Below the pieces are notes generated by a model. That model had not been told where the DNA came from. It did no database searches and saw nothing but the letters and a program-made list of their open reading frames with translations. A stretch of 64,000 nt of DNA from Parasitella parasitica (Eukaryota > Mucoromycota > Mucoromycetes > Mucorales > Mucoraceae): the NCBI GenBank assembly GCA_025201805.1, contig MU619280.1, forward strand, positions 34,927 through 98,926, read 5' to 3'. This document shows positions 21,997 through 37,086 of this stretch, piece after piece (positions within the stretch are counted from its first letter, which is position 1; each line of letters opens with the position of its first letter). Both the position numbers and the translations under genes were made by a program.

Positions 21997-24436
21997 TCTT
22001 CTCTTTTGCATCTCTTTCCAATTCTTATCTTATACAGCTACCCCTTTCTTTCTTGTTCTTTTCTCTGCTCTAATAGCTTTTTCTTTTTTGCAACAAGCAC
22101 ACATAAATACGCTCGATGTCTTCCTCTATTTTTCTCACCTCCCTTTTAATTGTAGAAATCATTTTTATTCATAATAAACCATAATGTAAACCTGACGATC
22201 GTAGTCAAGGAGATCCACCGTCACCGACTTAACTAACCAACAAACCTGATGTTTTGAAATTCTTTTTTTCTCACAACCATTGTGCAATGATTACGCTAGG
22301 ATTTACTGTATTCTATAATAAAGTTACCTAGAGAGCCTAGCATGCTTTGAGCAGCAATCTTTTGTTGGTCCTATTAGTGGTTGCATAACCGTGTAATCTG
22401 TGTTTTGCTTTATCTATAACCTTGGAACTAATAAATGAAATGCGCCAATCTCATACTAGGCTATCTACTTTATTGTATCCGTGATAGTTCTTTACACTTG
22501 AAATGAGCATTCTGGTTGTTGATTAAAAATACTTGGGTCAAAAGAGAAAATGATTTTTTATGGGTTCCTGAACGTATAAAGCAATCGTTACCTTTTACCA
22601 GGCTGCTTTTTTTAACAGCTCACCAAGTCGATGTTAAACTATGAAATATCTTTCGGCGTCAAAAAGTAGATTTTAACAAAGAATAACGGAATTCCTATTT
22701 GATATACCAACATTGCAAATCAATAATACAGTATTTCTTTAATCAGGCATACATGTTAAAATCAGTATATAATTTAGAATTTAGATTTTATAAGTTTCTT
22801 GTCTACGTAAAAGCAAGTATTTCTTTTGTTGAAAAAGAAAAAATCCGAATCAAGATGGTTTCTTGTCAAAACAACCCCTCAAGCTAACAATCACCACAAA
22901 CTATACGGGATTCACATGAAAGTATTGTTGAAAGGTTACTACTTTAATTGACACAAAAAGTCATTGTTATTCAATTTATTACGATTAAAATGAATAGTAT
23001 AATGGCATCTAAACTGTTAGTTTATCAGAATGAAGTTTTGAGCCATGTATTACACAAATAGCTGTATTTGCTATTATATAGAATCCGAATAGTCGCTCCA
23101 TCATAGGGTGAAACCAAATAAAAAGCATTAGCGGTTGAGCAAAGGCTTCAACTGCAAATCATTAAAATAATAATTAGCAGGCAGGCCTATGTATGAATGG
23201 CTCCTTACTTGACAGAAAGGTCTAAAGTACATAGCAATTTTAACTAAAGGGATGTTTTATACATCACACACTCCTTCTGCTGCGTATAAACAAGATACTG
23301 AATAAATTTGAATGTCTGGACATAAATGGCACAGCTACATAACAACACGTGAAATAGAGGCCTGTAGTTCAATTAATTCAATAAACATTTAGACTTGCTT
23401 CTACCTTGCCCTATTCTGAGGGATTATTTAAGCGATTTCCAAGCAAAAGTCATATAACTTTGTTTAAATTGTGATGAGCAATATAGACAATATGGCTATT
23501 CGGATCAACCCCGTTCCAAAACAAACACATACATTATTAATCATTATACAATCGAGCAATGACAGTAATAATTTCCCAACAATGGTAAAAAAAAAAAAAA
23601 AAAGTAAAAATGGCTGCCACGCTGCAGGCTTGGTTATATAAATAAATGAGCACTATATTTATTCTTGCAGATTCATGTAAATCATCCCTTACTATCCTTT
23701 TTTTTTTTTTTTTCTTCTTCTTTTTCTTTGTCTTGTTGATATTTCTCCCGTCTTTTTCAACACATAGTGCTTTATTATCAGGAGCTTCGAGATAAATACA
23801 TTAATACCTGAAGAAAAGACTCAAGTTAGTTGGTTCTTTGTAATTTAAGTAACAGGTGGGATCACGAAACGGTTTTGGATCATTATAGTGATAAATATAC
23901 AAGTTCGGGTTACCGTGATACCAAGATGTTTGATTGGTACTTACAAGAACTTAAAACACAAGTTTTATTAATTTCGGTCATTGGCAAATCTTCAAGTCAA
24001 CAATGATGCCAGTAATCACAATGGCTGCTAAAGAGTCTCGAATTCAGTCATACAATTACGGAAATGCCTATAATCTGGATAAGAGTATCAGATTACATGT
24101 ATGAGTAAAGCAGGCTTGCAAGGAAAAAGAAATCAACTGGCTAGCCTTTCTCATAATATGTAGATGCTTGTAGACAACCACATATCTCTTCGATATGCTA
24201 CGCATCTATTAATGAAAGCAAATAGAACAAAGATATTCAAAGAACCCCTCATCGATCAGGCTCTAAAGTACTTTTAAGATGATATACAAATAAACAGTGA
24301 AATCAGGTCAAGATCACAGTATAGTAACCCCTTTGTGGATCCTGAAAAAAAAAAACACTTTTGTACGACATTTCATATTTAAAAAGACATATTTCCTGAT
24401 CCCCAATATTCTTTTTCCCTTCTTTGCTTGCTTTCA
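21997..24436. other. Long intergenic spacer (2.4 kb)
   Basis: No frame over 62 codons with any recognisable content, and no RNA gene I can support. It holds an A-run at about 23587-23602, a T-run at about 23699-23714 and CT-rich stretches typical of core promoters just before the next gene. An unrecognised non-coding RNA cannot be excluded. Confidence 0.5.
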
Positions 24437-25724
24437 ATGATGTTGCATCCCAAACGTCTATCTAAACTATTTCTCGCTGACAATTTACAGGATCTTGGAG
24501 CCGCACAATCACCAGCACAAGTAGCCGTATCAGCACCCGAGAAACAAACCATCGGATTCATTTCCTTGCGATTAACACCACCTGAAAAAATTAGAAAATG
24601 GCAAGATGTCCGAGACCTTGCGCTAAACCATGAGTTTCTTCGCCTTGTAATGATTGCTGCATGGCTTGTCTTTTGCGGTTTCATAGAAACTTTTATGGCT
24701 CAATTAAGCGACATGCGCTATCATGCTGGACCTGCTATTAGTAAGGTATAAATACATACATAGAAAAGAGAGAGAGAGAGAAAAGAAAAACGATTTTAAT
24801 CGCAGTATACTAAATATACAGTTGTAAAATAGCACCCCTTGCGTGATCTTTTACACGATGCATTTCCTGCTGTGGCAGACACACAAATAGTGAATTACTT
24901 GCTAACAGCCACCATGGTTTATACTATTGCAGGCTTCGCTATTCAGTCGCCAGACTGGACAACTCGTTTTATAATTTTGAGAAGATGGGGCTTCATTATG
25001 GGTTTTATCTATATCTTCAGAGGCATTACCTTACTAGTTACTACATTACCTTCCTCTCTTATTGACGAATGCCGACCACCAGATATTGAGTTGACCGGGA
25101 CAGTTGCTGAACGCTTTGGTTTTCTCTTGAGTGTCGTAGGAGGTACAGCTTTGACATGCACAGACAACATTTTCTCTGGACACACTTCGATGATGATGAG
25201 TTGCTGCATGATTTGGCGAGTTCACTCAAGACTTCGCAGACCTTTCGGCTGGGTACTGTACTCTGTGGCTACAGCTGGCATTTTAATGATTTTGTTCACA
25301 AGATTCCATTATTCCGTTGATGTTGTACTTGCTATCTGTAAAGTATACGTGTGTACATTTAATGAGTGACAGTTACACTAACTCGTTTTCTCTAGACATT
25401 ACATACACAGCATGGGACATTTATTTACAGTACATCCAGGAAGCATCAATGCGGTACATGTTTGGTTTCACAAATCACTCGACATTTGATTTATTCAATA
25501 CCCATATCCACTCAGCAGATGCTGCTCGCGTTTACGAATATCTCAACTGGCAGCCTCACCCATTAGGTAAAAAATGGATGATGTGGTTTTTCATGTACGT
25601 GGATGGCCTTGATATTCGCCTTCGAGCATTGCGCATTTTCGATGAAAATGGTATTTGGCAACAAAAAAACAAACCTGCAAGTATGACAGAAAAAAATCAT
25701 TCCTCCCTGCAACCTATTGTTTAA
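24437..25724 (+). CDS. Sphingomyelin-synthase-related (PAP2-like) membrane enzyme, 380 aa
   Basis: Three exons (24437-24745, 24833-25337, 25396-25724); intron 1 contains a GA microsatellite and a TACTAA branch-like site. Several transmembrane segments are visible (LRLVMIAAWLVFCGFIETF, YLLTATMVYTIAGFAI, GWVLYSVATAGILMILF). The catalytic signature of the SMS/PAP2_C family is intact: SGHTS (His at about 220) and HYSVDVV (His about 262, Asp about 266). The context CTDNIFSGHT closely matches animal SMS and plant/protist IPC synthases. It should transfer a phospho-headgroup onto ceramide in the Golgi. The canonical fungal IPC synthase, AUR1, is a different family. The exact headgroup cannot be read from the sequence. 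Confidence 0.85.
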
Positions 25725-25877
25725 AACTTTCTATAGTGTCTTGGACGTCTTCCTGTCACTCTGTTTTTGCATATCTCTTTTACATATACATCTATTTTTT
25801 AATTACTTTTTTACTTTTAATCTTTTTAATTTTCAAATCCTCTTTCATGTAGTAGTAATTTTACATTTAATCTTTCT

Positions 25878-26422
25878 TTATTTATCATCACCTTGTTCCT
25901 TTTCAAACGCATCCCAGTCAAAGTTGTCATAATCAGGCTCTTGATCCTCATCCTCCTTGTTGTGGACTGCTGCTGCTGCTGCTGCTTTGGGTATATCTTC
26001 TTTAGCCAGGATTTCATCATACCATTTTAATAGCTGATTCTTTTGCTTCGTTGTGAAACACGGCACCTTCAAACTGTCCTCGATCAACGGAAATGCGCTT
26101 ACTCTATCTGTCAAACCACTAATTATATAAAAATTTGATATTAGTTAATAAACCAGCAGAACCGTCGCTTGACGATACCTTCTGTCAAATACTGTAAAGT
26201 ACGCTTCGATGCATGCAAATAGCTTGTTTTTTTCTTTATCTGAGAATCGATAATCCTTGTTATGTTATTAGTTGTTGACTACTTCTGACCGAATTGACTA
26301 CACTCTACCTGATTTTTAAATATAAACTTCTTTAAGGTGTTCATTTGCTTGACTGTCTTTGCTGTAGGTGGTTTCGATATGCCTTTCGTATCATCGTGAA
26401 ATTGTTGGATACGTTGTTCCAT
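25878..26422 (-). CDS. Small acidic-tailed protein, 143 aa, unknown
   Basis: Three exons on the minus strand (26422-26309, 26255-26179, 26118-25878) with introns of 53 and 60 nt and clean phases. The protein is basic and helical at first (KTVKQMNTLKKFIFKNQDYRF), has a middle block with FACIEAYFTVFDRSG and FTTKQKNQLLKWYDEIL, an Ala run of seven, and a strongly acidic end containing YDNFDWDAFEKEQ. I do not recognise the family. Correct splicing of all three exons into one frame and lack of low-complexity padding argue it is real. It ends about 150 bp from the convergent SMS-like gene. Confidence 0.7.
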
Positions 26423-27383
26423 TTTCTTGAAGAAGCAGGATAAAAAGGGGAGACGGAAAAAATTATCATGACAACCTAATGCGCTCTGTCCCTTTCATTC
26501 AGGGGTGTCTTTTGAGTTTAACCGACATGGTACACGTAGCAAATATTTGTATACATTCCCCCCCCCCACGATCAAACAGTAACTATAAATTAGTGCTAGC
26601 AGCAAACAGTACGCTCAACATAGCATTTGAGTGTTATGAAAGCTATACACATATCGCTCAAAACACTTGGCATTTGGCCAAAATCTGTGCTTTTGGGAGC
26701 TTCTTTTCCTCGATTTCGCTTTTTTTTTTGAGTCGAAAAATACACTAAACAATCACTCCCATCAGAGAGATTTGTTCTGCTGTAGTTTTGCAGATCTTGA
26801 TTTTGACTCGATTTTGGCCTTGTGATTCCTCGTCCGAAAATCCAATTTTGACAAATTCAAAAGTATCTCCTCGATAACAAGCTTTTTACCGAAATTTGTC
26901 TTAATAAAAAGTATAAATTTCATTGATAATTAATCCTTTCAAGCTCAAAATCTTCTATATTTCGGCAAACAGTCGATGGAATCGACTGATCAACCATCAG
27001 GTAAGATTCGAACTCCGTTTTTGCTTCTTAATTTTATACTCGAAACATCATTATCATCGTGCCAAAGTATAAAGAATTATAAGGAGATGGATACGAAGTC
27101 TATCATATTCTAAGACTCTTTGCTTAACAAGCTGTATAATAACTCAATTTTGAAAAGTAAAAACTGCATAATGCAAATTGAATATTTTTCAAATCAAACA
27201 TCGTGAATTAGGACACCCGTATTAAACTTGGTTTACCTAGAATGCTGCAATAGAGATCATAGAATCAAAGATACGTAAAGAAAGTAAAACTGCAGGCTTT
27301 TATTTCTTTAATCTAAATATTATGCGCTTTTGCGACTGAAATAGTGTAGAAACAAGCACCGGGAATTTTACTGGGTTATTTGT
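26423..27383. other. Intergenic spacer
   Basis: About 960 bp with no supported gene. A C8 run lies near 26562. A short perfect inverted repeat, CAGTCGAT-gga-ATCGACTG, sits at 26970-26988. An ATG followed by a good GTAAG donor at 27000 has no identifiable second exon. Confidence 0.45.
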
Positions 27384-28513
<1,130 letters not shown>

Positions 28514-30305
28514 GATATATGTGAGTTTATAATATGCAGACAATCTGGAGAGGTAAGAAAAAGAAAAAGCTGTGTGTATGTATGATAAGTCAAATCACTG
28601 TGAGAAAAAAATTGATTGCGCATCACTGCATCATCAATCTTATTTTGACTGCAGTCTCGGGCTAATCGTGCTTTACACGTTATCATGCTAATATATCACA
28701 ATCGAACACAAAATAACACTCGCATGGTAATAACTCTATTAGATATACATTGTTTGGCAACTCAAAAATACAGATTCCATAATAACCGAGAACCGAAGAG
28801 TCATTTACATAGCAATGAGCGGGCTGAATTTCAATTTACGGGATGATAGCCCAGGAACCTGATCTGCCAACCAGAGATATAGCATGAAAATCACAATATC
28901 AACATGGATACAAACATTCAGTTAAGGTTTTTTTCTTTTTTTTTTGTCTGACAATTTTGATTTACAAGCAAACTTTACCCCATATAAAATGATATTTCAA
29001 ATGACAACAACAGTGAAAAAAAAAATACACACATGAAAAAAGCATTGACCACATATTGATTGTTATTGTTTTTATCCTAATATTTGTGATACTTCATATG
29101 GTGAGAGACAGAAAGGTTAGGGCAAAGGCGAGATTAATCTTTTTTGTTGTTTTAGCCCACGCAACTAAAAGAATCCGTTACACTGGCATCATTATCGGCA
29201 TCATCAAGAGTTACACATGAAATGTTGTTTATTGTTTATCATATTATTTTTACCCATCGGGTCCTCTTCCGAAGCGACTTTTTTTTTTTTTTTTTTACAA
29301 AAAAGACAAAGAGAGGGAGAAAGAGGAGAGATGGTAATCTTATTACATACGAAAGGTGTTGTGTTATATAACCAGCATAGTGCAACTGAAAAAAGGATGA
29401 TTTGTACATATTCAATACATGAAACACTTTTTTTATTTTCCATACGTTAGAACATTTTTTTAACTTCTTGATAAAGAAAATGACTATCACCCAAGAGAAG
29501 ATCATCATCTGATTTATTGAATTAATATTTTATTTTATATACAAAGCAAACGTATATTTTTTAAATGGATTATTTTAATGTTATGCGCAAACTTGATATG
29601 TTGATTTTGTTGTCCAAACAATAATATAAACTGGATACAAGATCTGATATTTATTATATAATGTTGATCCTTTTTTTCTCTTTTCTTTTTTTAAGCAAGT
29701 TTCATGTAAACACAAAAAAGTATACATTAACATTTCACAAGCTTTTTTGAAAACAAGTGTGTTAGATTTTAATGAGGATAGCTATCATTTCTTTTTAGGA
29801 TTTACCAAATGAGTAGTTACCGGAAATCCTATTCCGGTCAGGGAAGGGTCAGGTTGTTGTTGTTATTGTCAATGGTTAGGAAAAAAAGCATGGCCCATGA
29901 GATGAAAAAAAGTGCCTTGTCAAATTTAACATTTCAAATGTGCATTTTTCTATTGTCAATTGAATATACTTACCATATGGAAGCATTGCAGGGGCAAAAA
30001 AAAGTGGTGCCTTGAAGGTAAGAGAGATTGTCAGCCGATAATGCCTGTTTTAAATGACTATATCAAGTGAGAGTGGAAACAGATTTTCAAACAGAAAGGG
30101 GACAAGAGTGAGAGAGGGCTCAAACTTACTTTTTTAGAGCAAGCCACATGATCTCTGTATATTTATATAATGTATTTAAACCCGTTATAATTTGGCTCTA
30201 ATCCTTTTCCTTTCAAGGCGATTTTCTTTCTCTTTCTTTCTCCCTTTCATCATCTTTTTTTCTCTCTATTTTCATATAAATCAACATTATATGATTTGTG
30301 TATAA
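28514..30305. promoter_or_regulatory. Long divergent upstream region of the forkhead gene
   Basis: 1.8 kb separates the dioxygenase start (minus) from the forkhead start (plus). It contains T/A runs (T18 near 29279), CT-rich stretches just before the forkhead ATG (30209-30270), and an upstream frame of 68 codons at 29809 that may be a uORF or chance. Long upstream regions fit a regulated transcription-factor gene. I can name no specific site. Confidence 0.5.
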
Positions 30306-32176
<1,871 letters not shown>

Positions 32177-33671
32177 AAAAATATCATACACCTAAGCATG
32201 CCCTGATTTTTTCCTCCCTTTTCATTATTTTTTTTTTTTTTTACTGTATCGTTTCATATATTTTTCAACAAGTAACTTATCATGAGTCTTATTATATATA
32301 TCATATTTCTATGTGTCGAATTTTTTTGTCTTTATATATATAAAATGTATCCTTCGATGATGTCCATTCAATAAAAACCCAATTTTCGTTAAAAAAAAAA
32401 GACGTGTTTCATCATGCAAGCAAAGGGCGCATTGAAACTATATTTCCATGGTTTAGTAAATAAGAGTCGGGCTCTTTCTGCGTCGTCCTCTGCCTTTTTT
32501 TATTTTTCTGATTTTACGATATTATGCCCACTGCATTTAATCTTCTAAAATGCCATCTAGTAAATGTATATTGTTAATATAATCATAATTTTAACATATT
32601 TATTGTTGTTATTTGTTTATTTATTATGGCTGTTTGTTTGTTGTTCACTTTGTTTACGATGCAAAACATAAAAGAAAAAAGCGGGTTGAATCAATGTTGC
32701 AAAAGCATATTTTCTCGAGTTTCTAGGCGTTGAGAGTAACCCTGTATCATCCATCTAAATCATAATTACAAGTGCATATAATAATGCACATCCGTCTTGA
32801 ATTTTGTTGTCAAAATAAATACACTACATGTTGCGCGATACACGTCTATGCAAAAGCTGCTATTATTGTGGATGAGCGGATGATTTGGTGCTCAAGCTTG
32901 GTTACACGCTTTTAGTTGTTTTTATTTACTCCTTGAACTCTATCTTTGCATAGAATAGCAACCAATAACGAAATGTGTAACCAATTCCCAACACCACCCT
33001 CCACCATAAATTAACACATGTTACATACATCATTATTATGAATTATCATCTACATGTACATTTCACTGTGATGTTAACCATTATTGTTACCAAGTAGCAA
33101 TATCGATTTAATATGTTAAATAGTGATAGACTTTGCTTATTTGTTATACAAATGTCACGGTAGCATGTCTTTGTATTACTTGTTAGGCAAATGCACTACT
33201 GCAGCATGTCTACACTCTGCATCTCATGTTCTTGAGATACGAGGTAACCCTCTGTGTTTTTTATAAGGATCCATAAGTTTCATCCAGTGTAACAGCAATG
33301 TATGTATTCTATCCGCGGCATCATCAGCTTTAAAGCTCTTGGATATATGACGTCAAATGTCTCCACTGCAAGCCTACAGATTCATTTATCTATGAATGCA
33401 TTAAGAAGAGCCAGAGATCAATTATTGCATCAATTTTACATGTTCATTTATCCAGGCTTGATGCAGATTTAATTCATTGCGCAACTGGCGGAAGTGACAC
33501 GCTACCGGTTCCATGAATTATTTTAAACAAGTACTATATGACACATACACCTTTTATAACTACAATTATTTATCATTTAAGAGACTATTTCCTCGGATAC
33601 CCGACTTGCTGAATATTTCTTTAGCAGGTATCACAGAAAGCTAACCAAGAGAAATAAATAATTTTTACAGA
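32177..33671. other. Intergenic spacer
   Basis: 1.5 kb of AT-rich DNA after the forkhead stop. It starts with T/A-rich 3' UTR-like sequence and AATAAA near 32370. I see no gene or RNA. Confidence 0.5.
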
Positions 33672-34048
33672 ATGAATCAATCAAAAAATCTCCCTGTTGG
33701 GAACAAAAGGGTAAATTTTTCAAGCAAACCAAGTAAAAAAGCTCAAGTTCCTTTAGGTGAGAAAATCGAGTAGATTACCTAAGCTAAACGAATGTTTCAC
33801 TAAAGAGATAGATTATATCTCAAATGTATATACGGCTATACATTTTGAAATATATGTCGTGCTAGCTGATACACATACTTTGTTTCTTTTGAAATAATAC
33901 AGACCCCTTCGTTAAGGTATATCCTATTGAAAATCTAATCATTTCTAAAGATGAAAATTACCCCGCATTTCCAGCTGCTGGTAAAAGAGCATCTGATAAC
34001 TGTACACAGACAATTAGACCCAAGGAAAAAATCATTGATCTTGCCTAA
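33672..34048 (+). CDS. Small two-exon gene, 76 aa, unknown
   Basis: Exon 1 (33672-33756) reads MNQSKNLPVGNKRVNFSSK and ends in phase 1 at a GTGAGA donor. Exon 2 (33903-34048) begins after TACAG and reads DPFVKVYPIENLIIS, continuing to a stop after KEKIIDLA. The 146-nt intron is the only gap. The protein is basic and soluble-looking with no signal peptide. It sits about 145 bp upstream of the hexose transporter in the same direction. No family is recognised. The coherent splice phase and amino-acid composition support it, but without homology it could still be chance. Confidence 0.45.
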
Positions 34049-34193
34049 AAGGAGAAATAATATAGAATTATAGTTTAGTAGCTGCAGCGACAACAAAAAG
34101 TATATATATATATAATATCTAGGACATGCTGTATCTCTTTGTATCATATAATACGGCATTATACTTGATAAACTTATCTTAAATCAGTTGAAA

Positions 34194-36056
34194 ATGTCAC
34201 CAATCATACCGCCCTCATCAAGTAAAGATCTAAAGGATTCAGCTAAATCGGATTATGGAATTACATTATATTTGTAAATTATTATATATCTATATATATA
34301 TTATATACAGCCCCTACATTTCTATTGACATATTATATGTAGAATCACAGCATTTTCTGCTATTGGAGGTTTCTTGTTTGGTTATGATTTTGGTGTTACT
34401 AGTGGTGTCATGGCAATGCCTCAATTTCAAGAATATTTTAATCCATTAACTCCTGAGATTAAAGGTGCCTTAAACTCATTGATGGGTTGTGGTGCAGTCA
34501 TTGGTTGCCTACTGGCTGGTGTCTTATCTGATCGTTTTGGTCGTCGTGATAGTATTGGCGGTTTTGCACTGATCTTTGTTGTAGGCGGCGTCCTTCAAGC
34601 AGCGTCTCAGAATATCACGATGCAATTGATAGGTAGATTCATTTCTGGTATATCCGTTGGAGCTTGCTCAGTTTTATGTAAGTTTTTGACAGTTCCTGAA
34701 TCTTCAAAATGCAGCGTCTGATATTATATCACCACCCTATCATATAGCACCAATGTACAATGCTGAACTGGCTCCCAAGGAGATCCGTGGTCGTCTTATT
34801 GGCTTTCAGCAACTAATGATTGATTCGGGAATGTTGATATCTGCATGGTTAGATTACGGCACAATCTATGTTCAGAGCGACTGGTCTTGGCGTATCCCAT
34901 ATTTGGTTCAAGTAGTTCCTGCTGTACTGTTGGCATTTTGCCCCTTTATTCTTCCAAGATCGCCTCGCTGGCTGATAGAAAAGGGAAGACATGAAGAAGC
35001 CATCAAAGTACTCGCTTATGTTCACGGCAGAAACGACACCAACCATCCTTACGTTTTAGAAGAATTCAATGAAATCAAGGACAATGTTGAATTAGAGAAC
35101 AACGTCGCAGTCGGTTCGTATATTACTATGGTAAAAGACCCTAGAAATCGTAGAGTTCTTTGGGTAGGTTGCTCCGTTGCTATTTTTCAACAACTGACAG
35201 GTGCCAATGTCATCATGTATTACGCCGCATTCATGTTCCAGCAAGCAGGCCTTCAGGGTTCATTATCGTTACTGGCCAATGGTATTGACTATGCTGTTAT
35301 GGTCATCTTCTGTATTCCGGGTATGATCCTTGTCGATAAAGTTGGTCGGGTCAAATTGATGGTCATTGGGTCTATTGGTATGTGTGTTTGTTTCTTCATC
35401 ATGGCTGGTTTGTATGGTGGCGTTGGGTTTACAGAATGGAATCAAGATCAATTGAGCCATGTTGTGAATATGAGCGCTAATCCCTCTGCTGAGCATGCTG
35501 TCATTGCATTTATCTTCATATTCGTAGCATTTTACGCTACAACCTGGGCACCTGTGGCATGGATTTACATTGCTGGTAAGTTTTGGATTGTAAAGCTGCA
35601 ATTATAAAATGACCCTTTAATGATTCATTTCGACTAGAAATATTTCCATTGAGAATCAGAAGTAAAGGTTTCGCATTGGCCTCGGCTATCCTGTGGGTTG
35701 GTAACATCTTAGTTGGCCAAGTTACTCCAATTTTGATGGATAAGATAACGTGGGGCACATATGTATTGTATGGTGTTATTGGTCTCATTATGTTGGCATG
35801 GATGTTTTTGTTTGCACCAGAGCCACGAAATCTTAGTCTGGAGGAAATCGAGGTTGTATTCCACGGTCCATTGATTGTCACCAAATTGAATTACGATGAA
35901 TACATCAAGGCACATCATGAAGATGTGGAGAGAATTCGTGCTGAGGTTGGCATTGCTTCTGGTGGTAGCCATGACGATGCAAAGAAAGCTGACAATTCCT
36001 TCGATAATGATTCCACAAGCGAAGGTAGTTCTAAAGAGAAGACAAAGCATACATGA
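34194..36056 (+). CDS. MFS sugar (hexose) transporter, 553 aa
   Basis: Four exons (34194-34273, 34343-34677, 34748-35575, 35638-36056). A 12-TM sugar porter with the family marks: GYDFGVTSGV in TM1, DRFGRRDSI loop, ELAPKEIRGRLIGFQQ, PRSPRWLIEKGR, QQLTGANVIMYYAAF in TM7, DKVGRVKLM, and WIYIAEIFPLRIRSKG near the C-terminus. It should carry a hexose/H+ symport or uniport at the plasma membrane. The cytosolic tail is acidic and serine-rich. A Fanzor-bearing element begins only 70 bp after the stop codon, so it may lie in the transporter's 3' UTR or terminator. Confidence 0.95.
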
Positions 36057-36125
36057 ACAAATAAGGAATCTGTTGCGCTCTTGCAGCAAGTGACGTATAG
36101 CGTAATACAGTATTTCTACTTTAAA

Positions 36126-36242
36126 TTCAGACGATGTTAGTTTTCTTTTGGACGAATCAAAATTAAAATTCAGATATTTAACTTACCTTTTTTGGATAAA
36201 ATCAAAAAGGAAATTCAGAAAGAAAAAGATTAGTTTCAGACA
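36126..36242 (+). repeat. Left terminal inverted repeat
   Basis: It matches the reverse complement of 37087-37204 with about 12 substitutions and one gap by eye (roughly 89% identity). The motif TTCAGA recurs at both edges and within the arm, and TTTTGGA occurs twice, suggesting internal transposase-binding repeats. Confidence 0.88.
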
Positions 36243-36259
36243 AAGTTGGAGGTGGTGCG

Positions 36260-36545
36260 TTATCGCTGGAAGATATAAGGGTGACCATTGCCGTTCCAGA
36301 TGGTCTTGGCAATGATGAACATATTTTTGGCGGCCATTCCAATAAAATGTTACACCTTTTGCAGATGAATACTTGATTGATTTCGTGTCCTTCTTCACTT
36401 CTACACTTCTACACTTTGGATTCTTTAAGCTGTTTTCAAGGCAGTTGTTGCAAGTCTATAGAAGAAATGGCATTTCATTAATACTTGAATGATATACACA
36501 CGTATGCATTTCAACGTTGACGTTTTGTGTTCGTCAATTACAGTT
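36260..36545 (-). pseudogene. Fanzor/TnpB-like C-terminal fragment A (broken)
   Basis: Read on the minus strand from about 36541: IDEHKTS, then (after about 50 nt of extra sequence or an old intron) the zinc-finger half TCNNCLENSLKNP, then in another frame VFICKRCNILL, then in a third frame MAAKNMF followed by WNGNGHPYIFQR and a stop at 36260-36262. These are the TnpB/Fanzor zinc finger and the segment after the third RuvC aspartate. The RD dipeptide itself appears lost in a small deletion. Three frames mean it cannot make a protein. The stop lies 17 bp from the left inverted repeat. Confidence 0.7.
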
Positions 36546-36591
36546 TAATGAGGCAGTAAAAACCTACTAATTTTTTTATATACTTTTTACT

Positions 36592-36995
36592 AGGAGAAAA
36601 AAGTGGAAGCCATCAAAATTTGTTGAAGAAGATAAATCAAAGTACCACTCATTGTATTTGAAAACGGGATGTTTGGCAAAGATGTGGTAAAATTGAAAGG
36701 CTTACGTTGTGGTGCTGTTGGAGTTCTGTGGAGGTGCCTTAAGAAAAGAGAAGCTGCTGGAGATCTTCTGGTTGTGCCTATTGATGGATTCCTTACCTCT
36801 CAAATATGCAACTCTTGTAAAAGTAGAACGATGGTAAAACACCCTGATGTCACAGGCAATAGTGTACTTGTCTGTACAACTTGTAATACACTTAGGCAAA
36901 GAGACATCAGCGCATCAAAAAACATGATGTTTATATCTCTTTCTGTTTGGGATGGCCATGGAATTCCTGAAGTCTTCAGAAGGAACAACTTATAG
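36592..36995 (+). pseudogene. Fanzor/TnpB-like C-terminal fragment B
   Basis: It opens with KKWKPSKFVEED in one frame, shifts by one base, then continues PLIVFENGMFGKDVVKLKG, LWRCLKKREAAGDL, IDGFLTSQICNSCK, VLVCTTCN, RQRDISASKNM and SVWDGHGIPEVFRR to the stop. This covers the zinc finger (CxxC...CxxC) and the last RuvC motif, with its Asp in QRD intact. The upstream RuvC-I and -II parts are missing. From the ATG at 36669 a 108-codon frame is open, so a short peptide could be made, but not an active nuclease. It differs strongly from fragment A, so the two are different lineages. Confidence 0.8.
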
Positions 36996-37086
36996 ACTTC
37001 ACCTACCTCAATCGCCGTAATAAACACGGTTTCCCGTAATACGGATTTAGATTATTACAGGTAAATGTCCAAGTATTATCTTTTAA

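Noticed and set aside
26972..27010. ATG followed by GTAAG donor (possible first exon)
   Set aside because: No in-phase second exon with protein-like composition before the convergent dioxygenase gene.
29809..30015. 68-codon frame upstream of the forkhead gene
   Set aside because: No homology; may be a uORF but nothing beyond position supports it.
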